Assembly (NCBI GenBank): GCA_903921135.1
Contig: CAIXOY010000052.1
Location: forward strand, 1 to 10,462
Reading direction: 5' to 3'
Origin: an uncultured Gammaproteobacteria bacterium
Lineage (GTDB): Bacteria > Pseudomonadota > Gammaproteobacteria > Pseudomonadales > UBA5518
DNA length: 10,462 nt
Part shown: in pieces, positions 1 to 4,746 of the stretch
How the letters are laid out: every line of letters begins with the position of its first letter
Position numbering within the stretch: position 1 is the stretch's first letter
Notes under the pieces: generated by a model
Database searches by the model: none
Told to the model about the DNA's origin: nothing
Seen by the model: only the letters and a program-made list of their open reading frames with translations
Program-made: the position numbers and the translations under genes

Positions 1-2
1 GC

Positions 3-80
3 AGGGAGGCTTTTCTGGCAGAGGCGTTCGGGTTGGGAGAGGCAGAGTTGCAGACGCTGCGCGACCGTTTGACGGCCTGA
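3..80 (+). CDS. C-terminal end of an unidentified protein (partial)
   Basis: The first reading frame that fits runs from the left edge to a TGA at 78-80 and encodes 25 residues ending in ELQTLRDRLTA. The piece is rich in Leu, Ala, Glu and Arg and would form an amphipathic helix, as is common at the end of a bacterial cytoplasmic protein. It is too short to assign to a family, and the upstream part lies outside the window. Support for coding is only the open frame, the gene-like composition and the fact that the next candidate gene on the other strand ends just seven bases later, matching the tail-to-tail packing seen elsewhere in this window. Confidence 0.45.
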   Translation, partial: REAFLAEAFGLGEAELQTLRDRLTA

Positions 81-87
81 GTGCGGT

Positions 88-321
88 TCAGTCCTGGCTC
101 GGCTGGCGCCGCCGACCGATGCCTGTGCTGGCACCCACCGTACCGCCCCGTTGTCGCTCCGGAGCAGGCGAGCGTGCGCCCGGTTCCGGCACAGGCGGGT
201 AGGGGTAAAACGCTGCCACTTGCGCGCCGAAGTCGCCTGTTGCGAGCGGTGTTTGCGCACGGCGCCGCTGCCCCGCAGGTGCAGGCACGGTGGCGATGGC
301 TTTGAGCAGTTCCGGATCCAT
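88..321 (-). CDS. Possible small hypothetical protein, 77 aa
   Basis: A minus-strand ATG at 321 opens a 77-codon frame that ends at 88. The N-terminal part (MDPELLKAIATVPAP) has codon choices like those of the real genes here and looks helical; the rest is rich in Pro, Arg and Gly and appears disordered. No clear Shine-Dalgarno sequence precedes the ATG, only a GGGG about 14 bases upstream, and no alternative in-frame ATG, GTG or TTG exists before the upstream stop at 388-390. Placement is the best argument: it would end tail-to-tail with the leftmost gene and diverge from the deacetylase gene. I do not recognise the sequence. It may be a real small gene, a decayed remnant, or a chance frame in GC-rich DNA. 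Confidence 0.27.
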   Translation of the reverse strand: MDPELLKAIATVPAPAGQRRRAQTPLATGDFGAQVAAFYPYPPVPEPGARSPAPERQRGGTVGASTGIGRRRQPSQD

Positions 322-336
322 GCCGGCATCATAGCC

Positions 337-355
337 CCGCCGGGCTACCCGGCGG
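337..355. repeat. GC-rich hairpin, 8-bp stem
   Basis: CCGCCGGG and CCCGGCGG are perfect inverted copies separated by CTA. No T-run follows on either strand, so it is not a typical intrinsic terminator. It sits just upstream of the possible small minus-strand ORF, where it could affect that transcript's leader, or it may have no function. Confidence 0.4.
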
Positions 356-402
356 CAAGCGAGATCGGGCGGCGAGTCTGCTCGCGCTCAGCATGACGGC
401 GC

Positions 403-431
403 TTGCGACGCCGTCGCACCGACGGTCTAAT
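403..431 (+). promoter_or_regulatory. Candidate sigma-70 promoter for the deacetylase gene
   Basis: TTGCGA (403-408) and TCTAAT (426-431) are separated by 17 bases, matching four of six and five of six consensus positions. Transcription would begin near 438, giving a leader of about 50 bases before the ATG at 489. This lies inside the upstream extension of the deacetylase reading frame, so if real it rules out the earlier ATG at 393. Assigned by eye only. Confidence 0.4.
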
Positions 432-488
432 CCGCGAGCGTTTGCCGCAATTCCATCCCAGCCGCACACCGCATCTGCAGGTACTTCC

Positions 489-1418
489 ATGGCCACCGGT
501 TTCTTCAGTCACGAAACCTGCCAGCGTCACGAGATGGGCGCAGCCCACCCCGAATCGCCTGCCCGCATCGCCGCCATCGTCGATTGCCTGCGCGCGAGCG
601 GCGTGCTGGCAGAACTGACGCAACGCGATGCCCCGGTGGCGCAGCGGGAGGATCTGCTCCTGGCGCATCCGGAGCGCCATGTCGAGAGCCTGCACCGGCA
701 GGCACCGAGTGAGGGACTGGCGTGGGTTGACCCGGATACGGCCATGAACCCGCACACACTCGAGGCCTCGCTGCGCGCCGCCGGTGCGGTGGCGGCGGCC
801 GTCCGCGCGGTGCTGGCGGGCGAGATGGCCAATGCCTTCTGCGCGGTGCGCCCGCCGGGGCACCATGCCGAGCGCGCGAACGCGATGGGCTTCTGTTTTT
901 TCAACAACGTTGCCGTGGGCGCCCATGTGGCGCTTGCCGCGGGGCTCGAGCGCGTTGCGATCCTCGACTTCGACGTGCATCACGGCAACGGTACCGTCGA
1001 CGTCTTCAAGGACGACGAGCGCGTGCTCGTGTGTTCGAGCTTCCAGCACCCGTTCTATCCCGGGCGCCTTCACGACGTGGACCGCCCGAACATCGTCAAC
1101 ACACCGCTCGCCGAGGGCACCCGCAGCCCCGAGTTCCGCCGCCGCGTGGAGCAGGACTGGCTGCATGCCCTGGACGCGCATCGGCCCCGGTTGCTGCTGG
1201 TCTCAGCGGGGTTCGACGCCCATGCACACGATCCCCTCGGAGGGCTGGAGCTGCACGAGCCCGATTACCGCTGGGTGACCGAACTCATCACCGACGCCGC
1301 CCGCCGCCATGCCAACGGGCGTGTGGTATCCGCACTGGAAGGCGGCTACGACCTCGACGCCCTTGCCCGCAGCGCGGATGTGCACCTGCAGGTGCTCCGC
1401 GAGGCGGATCGCGGTTGA
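489..1418 (+). CDS. Histone deacetylase-like zinc amidohydrolase (class II HDAC / AcuC-AphA superfamily)
   Basis: Encodes 309 residues, the usual size for bacterial class II HDAC-like enzymes, which hydrolyse acetyl-lysine or acetylpolyamine-type amide bonds in the cytoplasm. The active site is complete: the His pair in RPPGHHA (His125, His126), zinc ligands Asp162 and His164 in DFDVHHGNGT, Asp243 in SAGFDAH, and the transition-state Tyr287 in LEGGYD. The segment GFCFFNNVAVGA (about 134-145) is typical of the HDAC6-like branch. I place the start at the ATG at 489: the frame opens at an ATG at 393, but the 32 extra residues do not resemble the family, and the family's N-terminus (FFSHETCQRHEMG) begins right after 489. 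A weak AGGT lies about seven bases upstream. The gene ends 10 bases from the convergent TPR gene. The true substrate (protein lysine, polyamine or other) cannot be told from sequence. Confidence 0.93.
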   Translation: MATGFFSHETCQRHEMGAAHPESPARIAAIVDCLRASGVLAELTQRDAPVAQREDLLLAHPERHVESLHRQAPSEGLAWVDPDTAMNPHTLEASLRAAGAVAAAVRAVLAGEMANAFCAVRPPGHHAERANAMGFCFFNNVAVGAHVALAAGLERVAILDFDVHHGNGTVDVFKDDERVLVCSSFQHPFYPGRLHDVDRPNIVNTPLAEGTRSPEFRRRVEQDWLHALDAHRPRLLLVSAGFDAHAHDPLGGLELHEPDYRWVTELITDAARRHANGRVVSALEGGYDLDALARSADVHLQVLREADRG

Positions 1419-1431
1419 GAGAGCGCTCTCA
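1416..1431. repeat. Inverted repeat joining two convergent stop codons
   Basis: TGAGAG (1416-1421) and CTCTCA (1426-1431) form a 6-bp stem with an AGCG loop. The TGA in each arm is the stop codon of one gene: the deacetylase on the plus strand and the TPR protein on the minus strand. There is no T-tract on either side, so it is at most a weak bidirectional 3'-end structure. Confidence 0.5.
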
Positions 1432-2823
1432 GACGCGCCTCGACCTGACATCGGCCCAGCCCCGCAGCAGCGCGGTGGTTTCCCGCAATTGCTCGAACCA
1501 GTCCCCGGGGCTCTCCTGCCGCAGCAGCCGTAGCGAGGGATACCAGCGCGAACTCTCGCCCCGCATCCCGTGCAGCCAATGCGCGCGGCCCCCGAGCAAG
1601 CCAAGAGCGGGTTTGCCGATGCAGCCGGCCAGATGCAGTGCTACCCCGTCGATCAGCACGCAGACATCCATCTGCGCGATGGCCGAGGCCAGATCCGCGA
1701 GGTCGGCACAGCGCGAACCCAGATCCGTGACGAGCCCGGCGGCGCCGTTTCCGGGGAGCTCCGCCGTCGCGGAGCCCGTCTGCAGGCTGTAAAGCCGCAG
1801 ATGCGGCAGCAGCGCGAGCGGCAGCAACTGCCCCAGCGAGAGCCCCGCACCCGCCTGCGGCGATGCCGGGTCTTGCCAGGCGATGCCCACGCGCAGCGCC
1901 GCGCCCGGCGGGGAAAGCAGTTCGCGCAGCCATGGCTCGGGCGCAGGTGGCTCGGGCACGAAGGGATCCGGGATCGCCGCACCCCGCGGATCAAGCAACG
2001 CGGGCAGGCTCTGTAGCGGGCAGCGCAGGTCGAAACTCCCTGCATCCACGGCAGAGTCCTGCACGCTGACGATGTGCGCGGACAGCGAAGCAAGCACCCG
2101 CTGCATATCCGGTTCACAGGCAAGGCTGACGCAAGCGCCACGGCGCGCGAGCATGCCGACGTAACGTGCCGCCCAGAGCGTTTCTGCCGGGCTGCCTTCG
2201 GGCGTGACCAGCACGCGCCGCCCGGCCACGCGCTCGCCGCGCCAACGCGGCAACAGGCGCAGGGCGGCCGGCAGCGGTGCCTCGGGCCGTGCCTCGTGGT
2301 CTTCCCAGCCTTCGCGCAATCGCCCCGCCTGCAAGCGCAGCCGGCCTCGCATCTGGCGCAGGTCCTGCCGTCCCGGCTCCTGCCGCAGGCAGCTGTCGAG
2401 GTGTCGCTCGGCCTCGTCCAGACGGCCGGCCTCTGCCAATGCATGTGCGCAGTCCACGCGCAGCGCCATGCGTGATGGGTCCAGTTCCACCGCCCGCCGA
2501 TGGGCGCGCAGCCCCTGTTCCTGCTGTCCCAGATCCGCCCACAGCCGGCCCATGCTGCTCCAGACTGCGGGATCCCGCGGGCAGAGCCTGAGCGCCCGCT
2601 GGTAGCTCACCAGCGCGGCGTCGAGGCGCCCATGGCGGCGCAGTGCAGCGCCCAGATGCATCCACGCGCCGGCATCGTCCGGTGTCTGGCGAAGGTGTTC
2701 TTGTAGCGCTGTGATTGCGGCGTCGGTGTTGCCATCACGCTGGTGCGCAACGGCTGCGTGCCAGTGGGATCTGTTGGGGGCGGTTGCGGGGGCGAGTCGT
2801 GTCAGTGCGAGTGCCTTTTCCAT
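1429..2823 (-). CDS. TPR protein with degenerate glycosyltransferase-like C-terminal domain
   Basis: Encodes 464 residues in two halves. Residues about 20-180 form four to five tetratricopeptide repeats, for example AWMHLGAALRRHGRLDAALV at 53-72, with further units near 87-118, 121-152 and 155-180. Residues about 195-455 match the GT-B-like domain that follows TPRs in a widespread proteobacterial family: the strand GRRVLVTPEG, then ARYVGMLARRGACVSL, FDLRCPLQSLPALL, LYSLQTG, HLAGCIGKPALGLL, RWYPSLRLLRQ and PGDW. Positions usually strongly conserved there have drifted: the EQGLGD-type loop reads PEGSPAE (208-214) and the DTAVAHLAG-type motif reads DGVALHLAG (392-400). Catalysis may be lost. The start is the ATG at 2823, preceded by GGAG at an 8-base spacing; the frame continues upstream but without family similarity. 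No signal peptide or membrane helix is seen. The substrate is unknown. Confidence 0.85.
   Translation of the reverse strand: MEKALALTRLAPATAPNRSHWHAAVAHQRDGNTDAAITALQEHLRQTPDDAGAWMHLGAALRRHGRLDAALVSYQRALRLCPRDPAVWSSMGRLWADLGQQEQGLRAHRRAVELDPSRMALRVDCAHALAEAGRLDEAERHLDSCLRQEPGRQDLRQMRGRLRLQAGRLREGWEDHEARPEAPLPAALRLLPRWRGERVAGRRVLVTPEGSPAETLWAARYVGMLARRGACVSLACEPDMQRVLASLSAHIVSVQDSAVDAGSFDLRCPLQSLPALLDPRGAAIPDPFVPEPPAPEPWLRELLSPPGAALRVGIAWQDPASPQAGAGLSLGQLLPLALLPHLRLYSLQTGSATAELPGNGAAGLVTDLGSRCADLADLASAIAQMDVCVLIDGVALHLAGCIGKPALGLLGGRAHWLHGMRGESSRWYPSLRLLRQESPGDWFEQLRETTALLRGWADVRSRRV
2745..2760. repeat. Second, imperfect copy of the leader palindrome
   Basis: These 16 bases match the palindrome at 2896-2911 in 14 positions and lie 151 bases away from it, inside the 5' part of the TPR coding region. 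A paired operator is one reading; chance similarity constrained by the coding sequence is another. Confidence 0.25.
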
Positions 2824-2894
2824 GGCGTTTTCTCCGGGGTGTGGTTGGAATGCCTCGGGTGCCCCGTGCAACACCCACGCACGCAGCCACGCGC

Positions 2895-2911
2895 CACGCA
2901 ACGGTTGCGTG
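2895..2911. promoter_or_regulatory. 17-base perfect palindrome, candidate operator
   Basis: CACGCAAC and GTTGCGTG flank a central G with no mismatch. It lies 72 bases before the TPR start codon, in that gene's presumed leader. Its size and symmetry suit a dimeric repressor of the TetR, LacI or GntR sort, though as RNA it could also fold as a short hairpin. No cognate regulator is visible nearby. Confidence 0.4.
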
Positions 2912-2962
2912 ACCGGAACGGGTGGCGTGCGAGGAAGAGCAGATGATGCGATGAGGGCCCAT

Positions 2963-2978
2963 GTTACGTCCGTGTAAC
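2963..2978. repeat. Short inverted repeat GTTAC-N6-GTAAC
   Basis: Five-base arms separated by GTCCGT lie just downstream of the candidate minus-strand promoter at 2993-3022, around or past the expected transcription start. It could be a regulator half-site pair. Arms this short can also occur by chance. Confidence 0.25.
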
Positions 2979-2992
2979 GGCGAGGCCGGATG

Positions 2993-3022
2993 AACATAAC
3001 CTCTGCCGCGGCTGGCTGGCAA
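2993..3022 (-). promoter_or_regulatory. Candidate sigma-70 promoter for the TPR gene
   Basis: On the minus strand TTGCCA (3022-3017) and TATGTT (2998-2993) are separated by 18 bases, matching five and four of six consensus positions. Transcription would start near 2986, giving a long leader of about 160 bases that contains both inverted repeats described in this region. Found by eye. Confidence 0.33.
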
Positions 3023-3123
3023 GCCTGCGCAACGCCCCGATTTTTTGCCGTGCACAGTCGCTGCTGCGCGGCGCGCAGATCGCACTGCGGCAACGACCGC
3101 GTACGACCCGCCCCGTGTTCCCA

Positions 3124-3129
3124 TATACT
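3124..3129 (+). promoter_or_regulatory. Candidate -10 element for the ATPase-kinase unit
   Basis: TATACT is a good -10 hexamer located 32 bases before the ATPase ATG and stands out in GC-rich surroundings. I find no convincing -35 hexamer 16-18 bases upstream (the region reads GTACGA), so it may need an activator or another sigma factor, or it may be spurious. Confidence 0.3.
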
Positions 3130-3161
3130 TGCCCGAGTCCCGACCCGCCCGGTACGCCGCG

Positions 3162-4742
3162 ATGCAGACCACCGTAACCCCGATTTTCAGCGATGGCGCG
3201 CTTGCGCAGCCGCCGGCCCGCCGTGCCCATGTCATTGCCATCACCGGTGGCAAGGGCGGCGTGGGCAAGACCAGCGTCAGCGCGAACCTCGCCGTGAGTC
3301 TTGCCTTGCGCGGCAAGCGCGTCTGCATCTTCGACGCCGACACCGGCCTCGCGAACATCAACATCCTGCTCGGCCTGCAGCCGCGCAATACCCTGCAGCA
3401 GTTTCTGGACGGCGGGCTTTCCATCGAGGATCTGCTGGTCGAGGGGCCTCGCGGTGTCTGCATCGTGCCCGGTGCCTCGGGCGTGGCGGACTACGCCGAT
3501 CTCGACCGCTCGCGTCAGCAGGCGCTGGTTAACGGTTTCTCGCAACTGGAGCGGCAGTTCGACTACCTGCTGATCGACACCGCTGCCGGCATCGGCAAGT
3601 CCGTGGTCGAGTTCGTGCTGCCCGCGGAGCACGCGGTACTGGTCGTCTCGCCCGACCCCACCTCCCTCACCGATTCCTTCGCGCTCGCGCGCGTGCTGAA
3701 GCGCAACGGCTACGGCGGGCGCCTGCACGTGGTGGTGAACAATTCCGAAGGAGAGGATGCGGCCCGCAAGGTCTGTCAGCGTTTTTCGCAGGCGGTGGAG
3801 AAATACCTGCAGGCCAGTGTGGAGTGGCTGGGCCACGTGGCATCAGACCGCGCGGTCGTGTCCTCGATACGCCTGCAGCATCCTGTGGTGCTCGCGCAGC
3901 CCGAGGCGCCCGCCAGCCGTTGCTTCAGCGCTCTTGCCGCCGCGATGGAAGAGCTCTGCGCCACCGAGCCCACCACGTCTTTCGGCGAGCACCTGCGCGC
4001 ACAGGTGCCGGAGACCGGTGTCGATCCGGCACGTGCGGCAATGGAGCTGCTGAAAACACCCGAGTCCGAACTGCCGATGGCGCGGCCTGCGAACCTCGCA
4101 GAACTGAACCGCCAGTTCGTGGATTGCATCCAGGGCGCGAAGGGTTCCCCGGAGGAGCTGGTGGCGGCGATCAAGCCGATCATCGATGCCTTTGTGGCGC
4201 GCTTCCAGTGCTTTCCCATCGATATGCGCGAGGCGATCTACCGTTATCTGGAGATGGCGGACCTCCCGGATCAGGAGATCCGCAATCAGGTGATGCTGCT
4301 CGAGCAGCTCTACGAGAGGCGCTACCAGCGCCCCCTGATGGACAAGGAAGACAGCCTCTTCCGGCTCCTGAACCAGGTGCGTCATTCCGAGCCTGAATTC
4401 GCGGATGCGATCTCGCGGTTGCAGCGCAACTACGAGCGCCAGTTCAGCCCCGGCCCTCAGGAGGCGCTCGGCTGGCTGATGCACCGCCTGCGTCAGCCCG
4501 GCGTGCGCGAGGACGATTTCGTGGATTGCATCGAGACCTTGCGCCACGCTTTCGCCGAGAACTTCGGCCGCAACTACACGGTGCCGGATCTCGAGCTCCG
4601 CGCGAAGGCGAGCGAGCTGATCGGCGGCATTCTGGAGCGCGAGACCTCGCGGCAGGCCACCCTTGCGGTGATCGCGAGCGAGATCGAGCAGTCGTCTTCC
4701 GCACAGGAGCGCCTGCAGCAGTTCCTGGACGAGCTGGAGTAG
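3162..4742 (+). CDS. MinD/FlhG-like P-loop ATPase with C-terminal 40-residue repeats
   Basis: Encodes 526 residues. Residues about 22-265 form a MinD/ParA-class (SIMIBI) ATPase: deviant Walker A GGKGGVGKTS (29-38, signature Lys31), FDADTGLANINILLGL (57-72), and Walker B LLIDTAAG (136-143) followed by IGKSVVEF. The DADTGLAN and IDTAAGIG forms are closest to FlhG/FleN/YlxH, which control flagellar number and placement; no flagellar gene is nearby. Such ATPases dimerise on ATP and often cycle on the membrane or nucleoid. MinD-like proteins are usually about 270-300 residues; here a helical region of about 260 residues follows, containing four tandem 40-residue units (340 onward) in place of the usual short membrane-targeting tail. 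The start is the ATG at 3162; upstream extension would need a TTG and adds unrelated sequence. The ribosome-binding site is weak. The stop lies four bases before the kinase start, so the two are very likely co-transcribed and coupled. Confidence 0.88.
   Translation: MQTTVTPIFSDGALAQPPARRAHVIAITGGKGGVGKTSVSANLAVSLALRGKRVCIFDADTGLANINILLGLQPRNTLQQFLDGGLSIEDLLVEGPRGVCIVPGASGVADYADLDRSRQQALVNGFSQLERQFDYLLIDTAAGIGKSVVEFVLPAEHAVLVVSPDPTSLTDSFALARVLKRNGYGGRLHVVVNNSEGEDAARKVCQRFSQAVEKYLQASVEWLGHVASDRAVVSSIRLQHPVVLAQPEAPASRCFSALAAAMEELCATEPTTSFGEHLRAQVPETGVDPARAAMELLKTPESELPMARPANLAELNRQFVDCIQGAKGSPEELVAAIKPIIDAFVARFQCFPIDMREAIYRYLEMADLPDQEIRNQVMLLEQLYERRYQRPLMDKEDSLFRLLNQVRHSEPEFADAISRLQRNYERQFSPGPQEALGWLMHRLRQPGVREDDFVDCIETLRHAFAENFGRNYTVPDLELRAKASELIGGILERETSRQATLAVIASEIEQSSSAQERLQQFLDELE
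4179..4661 (+). repeat. Four in-frame 40-residue protein repeats within the ATPase C-terminus
   Basis: Units begin at residues 340, 380, 420 and 460. Each opens with an aliphatic residue and carries the aromatic pair at positions 5 and 9: Phe344/Phe348, Tyr384/Tyr388, Tyr424/Phe428, Phe464/Phe468. Position 20 is Ile/Leu/Leu/Leu, position 24 is Leu/Leu/Leu/Ala, position 34 is Ile/Phe/Phe and position 38 is Val/Ile/Ile in the first three units. The fourth unit drifts after position 20. A shortened preceding unit may start at Leu315 (LNRQFVDCI). DNA similarity between units is low, so the duplication is old. Each unit would fit a pair of helices. Confidence 0.7.
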
Positions 4743-4746
4743 ACAC

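Larger units (their letters stand above)
81..488. other. 408-base stretch without a securely assigned gene
   Basis: Between the leftmost gene and the deacetylase start this stretch holds one weak minus-strand ORF (88-321), a GC-rich hairpin (337-355), a 10-base palindrome GCTCCGGAGC (156-165) and a candidate sigma-70 promoter (403-431). The plus-strand frames here are Arg/Cys-rich and look like non-coding translations. I see no tRNA cloverleaf, no rRNA and no mobile-element ends. Confidence 0.5.
2824..3161. other. Divergent intergenic region (338 bases) between the TPR and ATPase genes
   Basis: This is the shared control region of two divergent transcripts. It contains a perfect 17-base inverted repeat (2895-2911), three CCACGC hexamers just before and overlapping it (2875-2880, 2887-2892, 2894-2899), a GTTAC/GTAAC inverted repeat (2963-2978), a six-T run (3041-3046) and candidate promoters on both strands. 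Open frames crossing it start with TTG codons and show no family similarity, so I treat it as non-coding. Confidence 0.6.

Noticed and set aside
156..165. Palindrome GCTCCGGAGC, also found at 6991-7000, as a dispersed repeat family
   Set aside because: Only the ten palindromic bases are shared and the flanks differ. Two copies of such a GC-rich word in 10 kb can occur by chance.
393..488. Upstream ATG giving the deacetylase 32 more residues
   Set aside because: The added residues are Arg/Pro/Ser-rich and unlike the family, whose N-terminus starts right at the ATG at 489. A candidate promoter also lies inside this segment.
345..1181. 278-codon minus-strand frame opposite the deacetylase
   Set aside because: It mirrors the deacetylase codons, has no recognisable motif and would overlap a gene with a complete active site.
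3041..3046. Six-T run as an intrinsic terminator
   Set aside because: No stable GC hairpin lies directly before it on the plus strand, and no gene ends nearby on either strand.
2824..3093. 90-residue N-terminal extension of the TPR protein
   Set aside because: It would need a TTG start and adds unrelated sequence. The ATG at 2823 has a good GGAG site at 8-base spacing.
3045..3161. 39-residue N-terminal extension of the ATPase
   Set aside because: It would start at a TTG, has no family similarity and would cover the candidate -10 element TATACT.
2964..4547. Two long minus-strand frames (2964-3836 and 3843-4547) opposite the ATPase
   Set aside because: The plus-strand frame has Walker motifs and a regular repeat. 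The antisense translations are low-complexity shadows.
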